Shown here: positions 1-9,100 of the stretch, piece by piece | Numbering within the stretch: the first letter of the stretch is position 1 | How the letters are laid out: the number at the start of each line of letters is the position of its first letter | Assembly (NCBI GenBank): GCA_947088195.1 | Contig: CAMUFS010000021.1 | Location: 1-17,425, forward strand | Direction of reading: 5' to 3' | From: an uncultured Clostridia bacterium | Lineage (GTDB): Bacteria > Bacillota > Clostridia > Lachnospirales > Lachnospiraceae | Length of the DNA stretch: 17,425 nucleotides | Notes under the pieces: generated by a model | What the model was told of the DNA's origin: nothing | What the model saw: only the letters and a program-made list of their open reading frames with translations | Databases searched by the model: none | Position numbers and translations under genes: made by a program

Positions 1-360
1 GCTAATGGGCAGTTTTTTGATATTGAATATTATTTACTAAACAGTGATTGGCACAATAAAATAGTGAGCAAATTTGAAAATATTATATTCAAATTGATGT
101 GTTATTATCATGTCGCTGTTTTAATAAATGATTGGATTGACCGTCCTAAACCAGAAGTGATTGATAAGGTAATCAACAAAATTATGAAATCTCATCATGG
201 AACTCTAAATATTATATTTCCCGAAGAAAATGCTCTTTTGGTTTTTGAATGGGAATGTTTATATTTAGGTATCTATAACCCACCAAAAAATATGATAGAA
301 ATTATGGAAAAATTAGCATTATCAGAAGGTTTATTTTTGTGGCAATCAGAAAATTTCTAG
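1..360 (+). CDS. Partial hypothetical protein, C-terminal 119 residues
   Basis: The reading frame is open from the first base of the window to the TAG at 358-360, so the true start lies outside. A GTG at 64 could be mistaken for a start, but codons 1-21 upstream read sensibly in frame and no Shine-Dalgarno sequence precedes the GTG. The visible part is a small soluble protein, rich in aromatic and acidic residues, with no signal peptide or membrane segment. Segments such as HGTLNIIF, LLVFEWECLYLGIYNP and the C-terminal SEGLFLW suggest a compact alpha/beta fold. The look resembles small immunity-type proteins found beside polymorphic toxins, but that is an impression and no family is recognised. 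The upstream context that could decide it is missing. Confidence 0.6.
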   Translation, partial: ANGQFFDIEYYLLNSDWHNKIVSKFENIIFKLMCYYHVAVLINDWIDRPKPEVIDKVINKIMKSHHGTLNIIFPEENALLVFEWECLYLGIYNPPKNMIEIMEKLALSEGLFLWQSENF

Positions 361-405
361 GGCTGTTAAATTTAGAGATGTTACCAATCTCGCTGATAAT
401 GGCGG

Positions 406-443
406 CACCTGTGATATTGCTGATCTCAGTAATATCACAGGTG
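406..443. terminator. Hairpin between convergent genes, probable transcription terminator
   Basis: CACCTGTGATATT at 406-418 is exactly complementary to 431-443. The inner bases GCTG/CAGT at 419-422 and 427-430 extend pairing (one G-T wobble) to about 17 bp with a 4-base loop. It lies between the rightward gene ending at 360 and the leftward exporter gene ending at 471, where a terminator for both is expected. The T-tracts are poor on both sides (GGATTCATTTT to the right), so intrinsic termination may be weak. Confidence 0.55.
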
Positions 444-470
444 TGGATTCATTTTAGAATTGTTTCATAA

Positions 471-2159
471 CTACAATTCCAAAATCTTATTCGCGACGCG
501 CATAGTAGATTCTTTATGGGTAATTAGCAGAATGCATTTTCCCTCTTGTTTCAGGTCAGAGATGGTTTGTAATATGTTTTCCTCTGATTCTGTGTCCAAG
601 GCAGCGGTGGGTTCATCTAAAATAATAATGGGAGCGTCTCTGAGTAGTGTTCGGGCGATAGAAACTCTCTGTCGTTGACCTCCTGATAGCAGTTCACCGC
701 CTTCTCCAACTTTCCGCTCAAGAAATGTTTCTATATTCGTGAGCGCCGCCTTGTCCGCAGCGCGATATATATCTTCTTTTTTTGCAGCAGGGTTTCCAAA
801 CAATATGTTTTCATACACAGAGGTGCAGAATAAGTCGCTGTGCTCAGGGGAAAAGGCAATTTGCCTGCGCAGTACTTCAAGAGATAATTTTTTACAATTT
901 GTCTCGCCAATGAAGATCTCGCCCTGATAATCTACCATCTGCATCAGTGCCTTTATCAACGTGGATTTCCCGCTGCCACTTTCACCGCGGATGCATATAC
1001 ATTCCCCGGAGGATACGGTGAAGGATACCCCGTTTAAAATTTGGTGGCCTTCATAGGCAACGCCGACATGATCAAATGTGACGCTGCTATTTTTTGGAAA
1101 CTTTTCCAGTGTATAGTTTTTTTGTTTTCCGTCTGCTTTCGATATGTCAGTTTTCTGTTCTACGGCTGTCCATGGTGCACTGATTTCCCGTTCCTTAGAT
1201 TCTTCTGGAAGAAGCAGTACTTCGTTGACTCGTTCAAAGGATAGTTTATGTTGATTATAATTTACAAAAGCGGCGGCGAAATTCTTGGTATACATGATAA
1301 AACATTTACAAAGCTGGTTTATAAACAGAATAATAGATATTTCTATATAGCCATAAGCCGCAAGAACACATGCAAATGGTGTCAGCAGGTAAATACAGCT
1401 TTCAGCAAGAGCATCCGATGTCAATGCTTTTAGAGTGTTTAGGGACACCACCCTACATTCCATTTTACGAAGTTGGTTGGCCGATTCCCTGATCCTGTGA
1501 CTTATGGCTTCCCCAGCGGAATACTGTCGGATGGTTATTTTTCCATGTATGGCGTTGATACATTCAGACAGATAGGATTCTTTTGCTGACAGGATATCTT
1601 TCTGGGCGGACTTTATCTTTGGCACAAAAATAAAATTTAGCAGGATGACAGATATACCTAAAATCAGCATAATCAGACCAAGCCTTATATTAGAAAAAAG
1701 GACTGCTGCTGCATATCCTGTGCCCACAATCAGCGGATAAACAATGCCAGATATATCATTGACGGCAATTCTAGTACAAAGTTCCACATCTGTGGTATAT
1801 CGAGTGAGAAGCTCTCCTGTGCGGAATTTTTGTAGATTCTTAAGAGATGTACAGATTAATTTGTCGCAGCAATCCGCTCTTAGTTTTGCTTCCATCACAG
1901 CCGAAAGTAGGGTGGATGCCAACAGTCCGGCGTCATCAAGACAGGAGAAAAGCAGCAATATGGCTAGAGCCATCAGCAGCATTTCGGCAATATTTTGAAA
2001 AGAAATGGGATTTTTAGATACCTGATCTACATATTCTTGCAATATATTTGCAAAGTAAATATTGGTTGCCGCGCTGAAAATTGCCGGAACTAATATTCCA
2101 GTCAACCAGAGCCAGCGATTTCTGAAAGCATATTTCAACATAGATTTCAATGCCTGCAT
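471..2159 (-). CDS. ABC exporter subunit, fused membrane and ATPase domains (canonical signature partner)
   Basis: This 562-residue half-transporter belongs to the multidrug/peptide exporter superfamily. An N-terminal six-helix membrane domain (about residues 15-300) is followed by an ATPase domain. The ATPase has Walker A GESGSGKST (about 389-397), signature LSGGQ (about 490), Walker B IIILDEP (about 513) and H-loop histidine in LLITH (about 545). The Q-loop reads SPEHSDLF (about 436), so the usual glutamine is replaced. The start codon overlaps the stop of the upstream subunit by one base (TAATG), and AAAGGAG precedes it, which indicates translational coupling and a 1:1 heterodimer. The likely role is export of a drug, peptide or lipid across the cytoplasmic membrane. 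The substrate cannot be read from sequence. Regulation probably comes from the TetR encoded upstream. Confidence 0.9.
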   Translation of the reverse strand: MQALKSMLKYAFRNRWLWLTGILVPAIFSAATNIYFANILQEYVDQVSKNPISFQNIAEMLLMALAILLLFSCLDDAGLLASTLLSAVMEAKLRADCCDKLICTSLKNLQKFRTGELLTRYTTDVELCTRIAVNDISGIVYPLIVGTGYAAAVLFSNIRLGLIMLILGISVILLNFIFVPKIKSAQKDILSAKESYLSECINAIHGKITIRQYSAGEAISHRIRESANQLRKMECRVVSLNTLKALTSDALAESCIYLLTPFACVLAAYGYIEISIILFINQLCKCFIMYTKNFAAAFVNYNQHKLSFERVNEVLLLPEESKEREISAPWTAVEQKTDISKADGKQKNYTLEKFPKNSSVTFDHVGVAYEGHQILNGVSFTVSSGECICIRGESGSGKSTLIKALMQMVDYQGEIFIGETNCKKLSLEVLRRQIAFSPEHSDLFCTSVYENILFGNPAAKKEDIYRAADKAALTNIETFLERKVGEGGELLSGGQRQRVSIARTLLRDAPIIILDEPTAALDTESEENILQTISDLKQEGKCILLITHKESTMRVANKILEL

Positions 2160-3940
2160 TAAGTAAAAACTCCTTTCGTTGTAATTTTATTTTCCTTTAA
2201 AGCGGAGAGATTTCTCTTTCCACTGTTTCGATAAAGCTGTTGGTAAAGTTCACATTTGAGAAGGAGATCCTCATGTGATCCAAATCCAGCTATTTCTCCA
2301 TGGTTTAATACAAGAATCTTATCAAAACGGGTGATTTCTTCCATGTCGTGGAGAATGACCATCATTGTTTTATCTGCACAGTCTTTAAATAGGTAATCCC
2401 AGATTATGCCTGCCGTATCCGCATCTAGGGCAGAGGTGGGTTCGTCCAGCAGAAGAACCTCCGCGTTTCTTAAAAAAGCCCTAGCAAGGTTGATTCTTTG
2501 CATCTGTCCGTTGGAAATGGATGGAATTGTGGTATTGGGGTTCCTATTATATTCATCCTTTTGGGAGCGGATAAATGTATCTATCATGGCTTTTTGGCTG
2601 GCTTCCATAATTTCTGCATGATTCGCGTCTGGTTTTGCAATAGTTATGTTATCCTTTAAGGATGCCTGAAAAAGAAAAGCTTCTTGAGGGGCGGCCGTGA
2701 TTTTTTCCCTTAGTATTTGCAGAGGTATCCCTGATAGATCCTGTCCCCTGAAAAGAATATGGTTTTTTGCAGGCAAGTACAGACCGCTAAGAAGCTTGAA
2801 CAGCGTGGTCTTTCCTCCACCACTTGGCCCCACAACAGCGATTTTTTCTCCTTCTTTTATCTGAAAGGAAAGATTCTGTAGGGCAGGGTAATTCTTATAG
2901 GAAAAGGAAAGATTCTGTACCCTATAGATAGGTATTTCTGCGGATGCTTGATCCGTCAAGGAAACAGTTTGCTCATCAATCTGTTTCTTCTCATTCTCCA
3001 TTGTCAGAAGTTCTCTTATACGTTCAGCACCAACTCTTGCAGTTTGGAGACTTGCGGGAATGTTGCCTATTATTTTCAGTCCTTCTCCCACAAGCTCCGC
3101 AAGTAGAATGATGCTGGTCAGCCCTCCTATGGTCATATCTTCTGTAAGAATCAGATAAGCACCTACAAGCAGAAGAAAGATCCGGCTAAAATGACCAAAA
3201 CATCGGTTAAATACCTCAGCAAATCGTTCGTATAGCAGACGTTGTCTTTTCTTTTTTAGATGTTCCTGCAATTTATCTTTTGCTTTCTTATGAAATATTT
3301 GTTCCAACTGATAAGCTTTGATTATCATTTCAAACTGGATTGTTGATGTAAAAGTGGAAATTACAGTTGCGTATGCATTTTTTTCATTATGGTGACGGGA
3401 TGGTAGTTTCTTGGCGATCCGCACGCTGATCATTGCATTCAGAGGAATTAGGCTTAAAACAGCTATGGTAAATTTCCAGTCACACCAGCGAAACAGATTA
3501 ATTGGGATCAGCAGGAGATTCACTGGTAGTGTCCCGCTGCGCCATAACAGCATAAGCCAGTTTTTCAGACCAGCAATATCTTTGTCAGCAATGGCAAGCA
3601 CGGTTCCGTCTTCTGTCTGCTCGATGGCTTGATACCGGGCAGAGCATATTTTGTCGCCGATTTTCGATTGCAGGCGGCAGGCAAAGGAGGCTGCTTTTCT
3701 TCCGCTGAAAAGGGTGAAGGCTGCATTTCCTGTAAGGTGACATGCCAGAAACACCGACACTAAAGAAAAATCGTACAATATGCTTTCAGGACGGTTTCTT
3801 ACTGCATCGATCATTACACCTAAGTGCTGTGTCATTGCATATTGTGTTGCCGCAGTAATAAAGGAAAGCATAAATCCTAAAATAAGGTGTGCTGTGAATC
3901 TCTTGCCATATAAACTTTTCAGATATTTGTTCAATTTCAT
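2159..3940 (-). CDS. ABC exporter subunit, fused membrane and ATPase domains (degenerate signature partner)
   Basis: This is a 593-residue half-transporter of the same type as its downstream neighbour. A membrane domain covers about residues 15-300. Walker A GPSGGGKTT lies near 374, a normal Q-loop APQEAFLF near 418, Walker B LLLDEP near 499 and the H-loop histidine in VILHD near 529. The signature motif is ISNGQ (about 476) in place of LSGGQ. The start is supported by GGAGG a few bases upstream of the ATG at 3938-3940. It is the first exporter gene after the TetR gene, separated by about 150 bp that hold a terminator and a palindromic operator. LmrCD- and BmrCD-like heterodimeric multidrug exporters have this architecture; assignment to a particular subgroup is inference. 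Confidence 0.9.
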   Translation of the reverse strand: MKLNKYLKSLYGKRFTAHLILGFMLSFITAATQYAMTQHLGVMIDAVRNRPESILYDFSLVSVFLACHLTGNAAFTLFSGRKAASFACRLQSKIGDKICSARYQAIEQTEDGTVLAIADKDIAGLKNWLMLLWRSGTLPVNLLLIPINLFRWCDWKFTIAVLSLIPLNAMISVRIAKKLPSRHHNEKNAYATVISTFTSTIQFEMIIKAYQLEQIFHKKAKDKLQEHLKKKRQRLLYERFAEVFNRCFGHFSRIFLLLVGAYLILTEDMTIGGLTSIILLAELVGEGLKIIGNIPASLQTARVGAERIRELLTMENEKKQIDEQTVSLTDQASAEIPIYRVQNLSFSYKNYPALQNLSFQIKEGEKIAVVGPSGGGKTTLFKLLSGLYLPAKNHILFRGQDLSGIPLQILREKITAAPQEAFLFQASLKDNITIAKPDANHAEIMEASQKAMIDTFIRSQKDEYNRNPNTTIPSISNGQMQRINLARAFLRNAEVLLLDEPTSALDADTAGIIWDYLFKDCADKTMMVILHDMEEITRFDKILVLNHGEIAGFGSHEDLLLKCELYQQLYRNSGKRNLSALKENKITTKGVFT

Positions 3941-4002
3941 TTGATTCCTCCATGTTATGAATAATATTTTGTTTCTGTTTAAGGAAAGACAGAATAGAAA
4001 AA

Positions 4003-4025
4003 TTGAAATGAATTATTCATTTCAA
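4003..4025. promoter_or_regulatory. Palindromic operator upstream of the exporter genes (probable TetR site, best copy)
   Basis: The half-site TTGAAATGAAT (4003-4013) and its exact reverse complement (4015-4025) flank a single central T, and pairing extends one more base at each end. It sits about 63 bp upstream of the first exporter ATG. Two related copies lie at 4784-4806 and 4970-4992. Odd-centred palindromes of this size beside a tetR gene are typical TetR-family operators. A clean minus-strand promoter at this copy is not obvious; TTTACA just upstream could be a -35 with a poor -10 inside the palindrome. Confidence 0.75.
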
Positions 4026-4041
4026 TACTTTTGTAAAAACT

Positions 4042-4059
4042 AAGGCGCCTGTGCGCCTT
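4042..4059. terminator. Intrinsic terminator downstream of the TetR gene
   Basis: AAGGCGC (4042-4048) pairs with GCGCCTT (4053-4059) around a 4-base loop. A T-rich run follows on both strands: TTGTTTTT to the right, and AGTTTTT on the minus strand. In the minus direction it would end or attenuate the TetR transcript before the exporter genes, leaving them to a promoter at the operator or to readthrough. Confidence 0.75.
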
Positions 4060-4092
4060 GTTTTTGGTTTATGTCTGAAAGTATGTCTTAAA

Positions 4093-4764
4093 TTAGTTTG
4101 CGTCTATCTGGTAAGCTCTTCGGATAATGTCAATACAAATTTTTTTTGCCGTATCACGGGGAACCATATCCTGTGGATTTTGTATATTGGCATTCAGCGC
4201 CCACCATGTCATGGTATCTGTCAGATAGGATGCATGTGACATAATATGTTCAAAATTACGAATTTGTCCGGTTTCCATATATTGTTTGAGGCAGCTATTC
4301 AATTTTTGGAAATATATTCTTTCACTGGGAAAATATACCGCTCTCAGCTCTGGGTAAATTTCTGCATTTTTCTTGATATTGTCAGTGGCAAACAGATAAT
4401 CGGCGAAGAAATCAAACAAATCGCCTGCTAAATTTGGAAAGCTTTTACAGATCCCTCCCCTGTCATCTGTAATATCCATAACAGAGTTTAGGGTTTTGTC
4501 CAGCTTTTTTAAGAGTGGGATTAGCTCAGAAGCCACGGCTGGTTTTAATGGCAAAGTGACATCACCGGAAAAGTATTCTGGCTCTAAAGTTGCATGGAGT
4601 ACAAAGGAGAATACGGCATCCTTTCCAGTAAATGCGGAATACATGGTGCCTACAGCAATTCCAGAAGCTTTTGCAATTTCTGCCATTTTTGTATTGACGT
4701 AACCTTTGGTGAGAAACAGCCGACCTGCTTCCTGATATATTTTTTCAAGTCTTGGATTATTCAT
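4093..4764 (-). CDS. TetR/AcrR-family transcriptional repressor
   Basis: This 223-residue protein has a typical N-terminal TetR DNA-binding domain: helix 1 (LEKIYQEAGRLFLTKGY) followed by a helix-turn-helix around residues 27-46 (MAEIAKASGIAVGTMYSAF), then a divergent alpha-helical ligand-binding domain. The start is supported by AGGAGA 8 bases upstream of the ATG. It is encoded just upstream of the two exporter subunits on the same strand. Its promoter has perfect -35 and -10 boxes and an adjoining palindrome, which suggests autorepression. The same palindrome occurs ahead of the exporter and ahead of a divergent small gene, so the protein probably represses all three and releases them on binding an exporter substrate. 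The ligand is unknown. Confidence 0.92.
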   Translation of the reverse strand: MNNPRLEKIYQEAGRLFLTKGYVNTKMAEIAKASGIAVGTMYSAFTGKDAVFSFVLHATLEPEYFSGDVTLPLKPAVASELIPLLKKLDKTLNSVMDITDDRGGICKSFPNLAGDLFDFFADYLFATDNIKKNAEIYPELRAVYFPSERIYFQKLNSCLKQYMETGQIRNFEHIMSHASYLTDTMTWWALNANIQNPQDMVPRDTAKKICIDIIRRAYQIDAN

Positions 4765-4783
4765 GGTGCCTGTCTCCTGAATT

Positions 4784-4806
4784 GTGTGATGAATGGTTCA
4801 TTTCAA
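4784..4806. promoter_or_regulatory. Second copy of the TetR operator, over the tetR transcription start
   Basis: This copy matches the 4003-4025 palindrome at 18 of 23 positions. The right half (TTCATTTCAA) is intact and the ATGAAT of the left half is kept. It lies immediately downstream of the tetR -10 box and overlaps its last base, where a bound repressor would block initiation. Confidence 0.7.
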
Positions 4807-4833
4807 TTATAACATTTACTTTTCATTTGTCAA
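4806..4833 (-). promoter_or_regulatory. Sigma-A promoter of the TetR gene
   Basis: On the minus strand, TTGACA (4828-4833) and TATAAT (4806-4811) are both perfect consensus boxes, separated by 16 bases. Transcription would start near 4799, inside the palindrome at 4784-4806, about 35 bases upstream of the tetR ATG. Confidence 0.85.
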
Positions 4834-4940
4834 TTTCTTTTTCGATTTTTGTGTTTGGTCTTATTTTTTCTGTTTTTTCATTTATCAGATTAGATTTTTT
4901 TAATGTTTTATTTTATATGGGATGGAATTGAAAAACATAC

Positions 4941-4969
4941 TTGACATGTGTATAGCTAAGATATAAAAT
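4941..4969 (+). promoter_or_regulatory. Rightward sigma-A promoter upstream of the small gene at 5087
   Basis: TTGACA (4941-4946) and TAAAAT (4964-4969) are separated by 17 bases. A third copy of the TetR palindrome begins at the next base, so this promoter is probably under TetR control. The predicted transcript starts near 4976 and leads into the gene at 5087. Confidence 0.75.
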
Positions 4970-4992
4970 TTGAACTGAACTATTCATTGCAA
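4970..4992. promoter_or_regulatory. Third copy of the TetR operator, over the rightward promoter start
   Basis: This copy matches the 4003-4025 palindrome at 20 of 23 positions, with differences at 4975, 4980 and 4989. Eight of eleven symmetric pairs are retained. Its position immediately after a -10 box parallels the copy at the tetR promoter, which argues against chance. Confidence 0.65.
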
Positions 4993-5016
4993 GATAATTT
5001 AGAGTGTTTTGAAAGT

Positions 5017-5040
5017 TAAAGTCAGTAGATAGTGACTTTA
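5017..5040 (+). other. Leader hairpin ahead of the small gene at 5087
   Basis: TAAAGTCA (5017-5024) pairs exactly with TGACTTTA (5033-5040) around an 8-base loop. It lies in the predicted 5' leader between the TetR-controlled promoter and the ribosome-binding site. No T-run follows it, so it is not an intrinsic terminator. Its function is unknown. Confidence 0.4.
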
Positions 5041-5086
5041 TGGGCAATTTATGTCGGCAGATTGGAAGCGAAATAGGAGAAAATTT

Positions 5087-5566
5087 ATGATAAAAAATGA
5101 CATTGATGTAACAAAGATTCCCGTTGTAATGGAACTAATTGAAAGAGCAGCGGAACTGATGGAAGAAAAAGACTGTCATAGTGACAAGGATGCTAAGTGG
5201 AAGCTGGAAGAATTGCAGAGAGAATTGAGGGAGATTTCAGGGAATAAAAAGCTTCAGGTGAAAAATTTTAAGAGATATTGGAGCTATACAAATCTGAAAA
5301 CGATGGCGGAAAAGGCATTAATGACACCTCCTACAAAAAGTGAATTAACAGATGCACAGATTAAAGAGATTGTTCTTAATATTATGAACCATAGTGAGGC
5401 GGAAATGGACTGGTGGCTGTTGTATCTGAAAATCAATACAGGGCTGGATAACCTGACAGACTATATCTTTTATCCCGAATTAGTGGGACTTAACTTACCA
5501 GATACATTGGAATTATCGGATATGCTGGCACAGGTCGCGGATAAAATTATTGCGGACAGGCATTAG
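5087..5566 (+). CDS. Hypothetical protein, probable member of the TetR/exporter regulon
   Basis: This 159-residue soluble protein is not recognised. An in-frame ATG at 5051 has no ribosome-binding site, whereas the ATG at 5087 follows AGGAGA by 6 bases, so 5087 is chosen. The N-terminal third (VMELIERAAELMEEKD, then KWKLEELQRELREIS) is strongly helical and charged, possibly coiled coil. The middle has the aromatic stretch KRYWSYTNLKTMAEKAL, and the C-terminal half contains EAEMDWWLLYLKINTGL and DYIFYPELVGL. There is no signal peptide, membrane segment or evident catalytic motif. It is transcribed divergently from the TetR gene, from a promoter that overlaps a TetR-type palindrome, so a role tied to the exporter or its substrate is plausible but unproven. 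Confidence 0.75.
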   Translation: MIKNDIDVTKIPVVMELIERAAELMEEKDCHSDKDAKWKLEELQRELREISGNKKLQVKNFKRYWSYTNLKTMAEKALMTPPTKSELTDAQIKEIVLNIMNHSEAEMDWWLLYLKINTGLDNLTDYIFYPELVGLNLPDTLELSDMLAQVADKIIADRH

Positions 5567-5642
5567 GCCTATTGTAATTTGTAAATGTATCATATGTTGA
5601 TGCAATAAGTTAGTGAAATGGAAGGTTACAGAGGAGATACTT

Positions 5643-6002
5643 ATGAAAGAATTTCAGTGGCCCTATCATTCTCATGATAAGAAGATATTTTTTTCTAAAA
5701 TTGCTCTTGCAGAAAGTTATTTACAAAAATGTGGAGCAAGGTATATAGGAAAAGTGAATGAACTTGGCACATGGATGTCGCAAGATGGTTCTTATATGAT
5801 AGAACATATGGAAAAGAAGATTTGGAAATTCAAAGAAGAATATATTCGAGTGGATAGGGTATATTTTTCAGAAAAGCCTTTTATTGTCTTAGAGTTTTCA
5901 AAGAAAAAAGAAGGACCTTATGAAGATGCCGATCCATTTCCTTATGATATGTCGGATGTAGAGTTTGAACAAGAAATCAAGAGTTCATTGTGTATAAAGT
6001 AA
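5643..6002 (+). CDS. Hypothetical small protein
   Basis: This 119-residue protein is not recognised. A GTG 30 bases upstream in frame lacks a ribosome-binding site, whereas the ATG at 5643 is preceded by GAGGAGA 5 bases away, so 5643 is chosen. It is soluble, with alternating strand-like segments (ARYIGKVNELGTWMSQDGSY, IRVDRVYFSEKPFIVLEF) and an acidic tail (EDADPFPYDMSDVEFEQEI). It follows the previous gene by 76 bp on the same strand and could share its transcript. Its relation to the restriction genes 156 bp downstream is unclear. The small beta-rich look with an acidic tail recalls immunity-like or anti-toxin proteins, but there is no motif to support a function. Confidence 0.65.
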   Translation: MKEFQWPYHSHDKKIFFSKIALAESYLQKCGARYIGKVNELGTWMSQDGSYMIEHMEKKIWKFKEEYIRVDRVYFSEKPFIVLEFSKKKEGPYEDADPFPYDMSDVEFEQEIKSSLCIK

Positions 6003-6083
6003 TTGTGGCAAATTTCAGTCTGCAAACTAGAAAAGCAGTTAAGTTGGAAACAAGTCAGTAGATACAAATAAGCAAATTAGAGG

Positions 6084-6089
6084 TATAAT
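6084..6089 (+). promoter_or_regulatory. Possible -10 box upstream of the hsd operon
   Basis: A perfect TATAAT lies about 70 bases upstream of the hsdR start. Seventeen bases further upstream is GATACA, which matches TTGACA only in the last three positions, so the -35 is weak. It is the best promoter candidate between 6002 and 6159. Confidence 0.4.
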
Positions 6090-6158
6090 AAATATAACAA
6101 GAGAGGGTTATTAGGCAAAAGCTTCTCATAATAAAAAATTATAAGAAGGAGTGTGAAA

Positions 6159-9100
6159 ATGGGAAATTTTACATTTTTAAAATCTCACTGGGAAGATCTT
6201 GGAAATATGGGAGAGTTGGCGGAAAGCTATGTGTATTCTGATCCAAATACATCAATGATGAAACAGGGGATGTTTGCGGAGAGACTTGTAAAATATATGC
6301 TTGCATATGATGGGATTGCGGAACCAGATTATGATAATACACATGTCAACCGGATTAGCCTTCTTAGACAAAATGATCTTTTACCAAAAGATATAGATAA
6401 TACGCTTTATATAATTCGAAGGATGAGAAATGATGCTGTGCATAGTGGGGATGATGATTTAAAAAGAGCAAAAGATAATCTGCGATTGACATTTTCTCTT
6501 GGCATATGGTTTATGCAGATATATGGAGATTATACATATGAGCCAAGGTCCTATGTGGAGCCTGTTGATATGGCGCTTAAGGCTGAGATATTGGAAAAGG
6601 AGAATAGAGAGCTTGAAGCAAAATATATTGCATTGGAGGCAGAAATTGAAATTATCAGGAAAAATGGCAGAACAGATACCAAAAGAAAAACGATAGCATA
6701 TCAAAAAGCGATAAATGTGCATCTTTCAGAAGCACAGACGAGAGAGCTGATTGACGAACAGCTTCGTCGAGCAGGATGGGCTGCCGATACACAGAATATT
6801 CGTTATTCGAAAGGAAGTAGACCAGAGAAAAATACATATAAAGCAATCGCGGAATGGCCCACGGATAGCAGTCTTGGCAATGGAGGACGCGCTGATTATG
6901 CATTATTTATCGGTGAAACGCTTGTGGCGGTTATAGAAGCGAAAAAAATGGATACGGATGTTTTTGGAGCATTAAATATTCAGGCAAAAGATTATGCAAA
7001 AAATATTAAAGCACGAGATCAGAAATATATCTTGAAGAGATTTCAAGAATATTATGTTCCATTTGTATATGCTACAAATGGCCGTCCTTATTTAGAACAG
7101 TACAAAGAAAAATCTGGAATATGGGGGCTGGATACAAGGGAACCTTTTAATGTGCCAACTGCGGTGGCAGCGTGGCCAAGACCTGAGGAGATGATTCTCG
7201 ATTTACAAAAGGATATTGAGAAGGCAAATAAAAAACTTGTCATGACAGGATATGAGGATATTGAAAATCCAAATGGTCTTAATCTGCGTTATTACCAAAT
7301 TGAAGCAATTAAGGCAGCGGAAAAGGCAATCATTCAGGACCATAAGAAAACTATATTAATTGCCATGGCGACTGGTACGGGAAAGACTAGAACAATTTTG
7401 GGAATGATTTATAGATTTCTTATGGCAAGGAGATTTAAAAGAATTTTATATCTTGTTGATAGAAATGCTCTGGGAGTGCAGACCATGGATACCTTCAAAG
7501 AGGTGAAAATTAAAGATCTTTTAACCTTAAATCAGATTTATGATGTAAAGGAATTAAAGGAAAGAGAATTTGATAAAGACACGAAAGTTCATATATGTAC
7601 GGTACAGAGCCTTGTAAAACGAGTGCTATATGATGATTCTGCTTGTAGACTGGGATCAACAGATTATGATTTGATAATTATAGATGAGGCCCACCGTGGT
7701 TACATTCTTGATAGAGAAATGTCTGATGAAGAAACGTTATACAAGGATCAAGATGATTATAGAAGTAAATATCGTTCTGTAATAGATTATTTTGATGCAA
7801 TAAAAATTGCACTTACGGCAACACCAGCATTGCAAACAACGGAAATTTTTGGTAGTCCCATTTATACATATGATTACAGAACAGCGGTGGTTGATGGATA
7901 TCTTGTGGATCATGACGCACCACATATTATTAAGACAAAATTAAGTGAGGAAGGTATTATTTTTAAAGCAGGAACTGTGGTTCCAATTTATGATCCAGTT
8001 ACAGGACAAATTCTAAATTCTGATCAACTGGATGACGATTTGAAATTTGAAGTAGATAAATTTAATAAAGAGGTTATTACTGAGAATTTTAATAAAACGG
8101 TACTTGCTGAGATTGCCAAGAATATAGATCCGAATGGAAAGGGCAAAACACTTGTATTTGCTGTAGATGATGCTCATGCAGATATGGTTACAAGAATCCT
8201 TCAGGAAATATATGCGAAGCAGGGAATAAGCCCAGAAGCAATTATGAAGATTACGGGTTCTATAGAAAATGGGAATCAAAAGAGAATCAATGAAGTAATC
8301 AGAAAATTCAAGAATGATGCATTTCCCAATATTGTTGTAACCGTTGATTTACTGACAACGGGAATTGATGTGGAGGAAATTGAGAATCTTATTTTTCTTA
8401 GAAGAATAAAATCAAGGATTCTATTTGAACAAATGCTAGGACGAGCTACAAGGCTATGTGCCGATATCGGAAAAACACATTTTGAAATTTATGATGCAGT
8501 TGGTGTATACAATGTATTAGAGCCTGTTATCAATATGAAACCAGTTGTTGTGAATGTGAATACTACGTTTGAAGAGATAATAGATGGTTTTGATATGTTA
8601 GAAACCGAGGAACAACGGCGGAATCAGGTGGATTTGATCATCGCAAAAATTAGGCGTCATCAGTCATGGATGAGCAAGGAATGTAAAGAGCAGTTTGTGC
8701 AAATAACTGGATTTGAAATAGGCGAATATGTGAAATTATTAAAAAATATGGATGTAGATAAAGCGGAAAAAATGCTTAAAAAGGATAAGTCCGCTTTTCA
8801 ATATATCAAGCGTATATCGCAACAACATGGAAAAGTGATCAGTGATGCCAAGGATGAGATCAGAGTACATGAACGAGGATACGGTAACGCGACGAAACCG
8901 GAGGATTATTTAAGAGAATTTCGTGATTTTATAGATACGCATCTGAATGAAATTGCTGCACTCAAGGTTGTTGCAACAAGACCTCAAGATTTAACAAGAC
9001 AATCCTTAAAAGAGCTTAAGTTAATTTTAGATCGAAATCATTTTAATGAGACAATGCTCAATACTGCATGGAAGAATATGACAAACAATGATATAGCTGC

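Noticed and set aside
5019..6064. A 13-base direct repeat AAGTCAGTAGATA at 5019-5031 and 6052-6064 flanks the two small unknown genes like attachment sites.
   Set aside because: One or two repeats of this length are expected by chance in an AT-rich window of this size, and no integrase or other boundary signal supports it.
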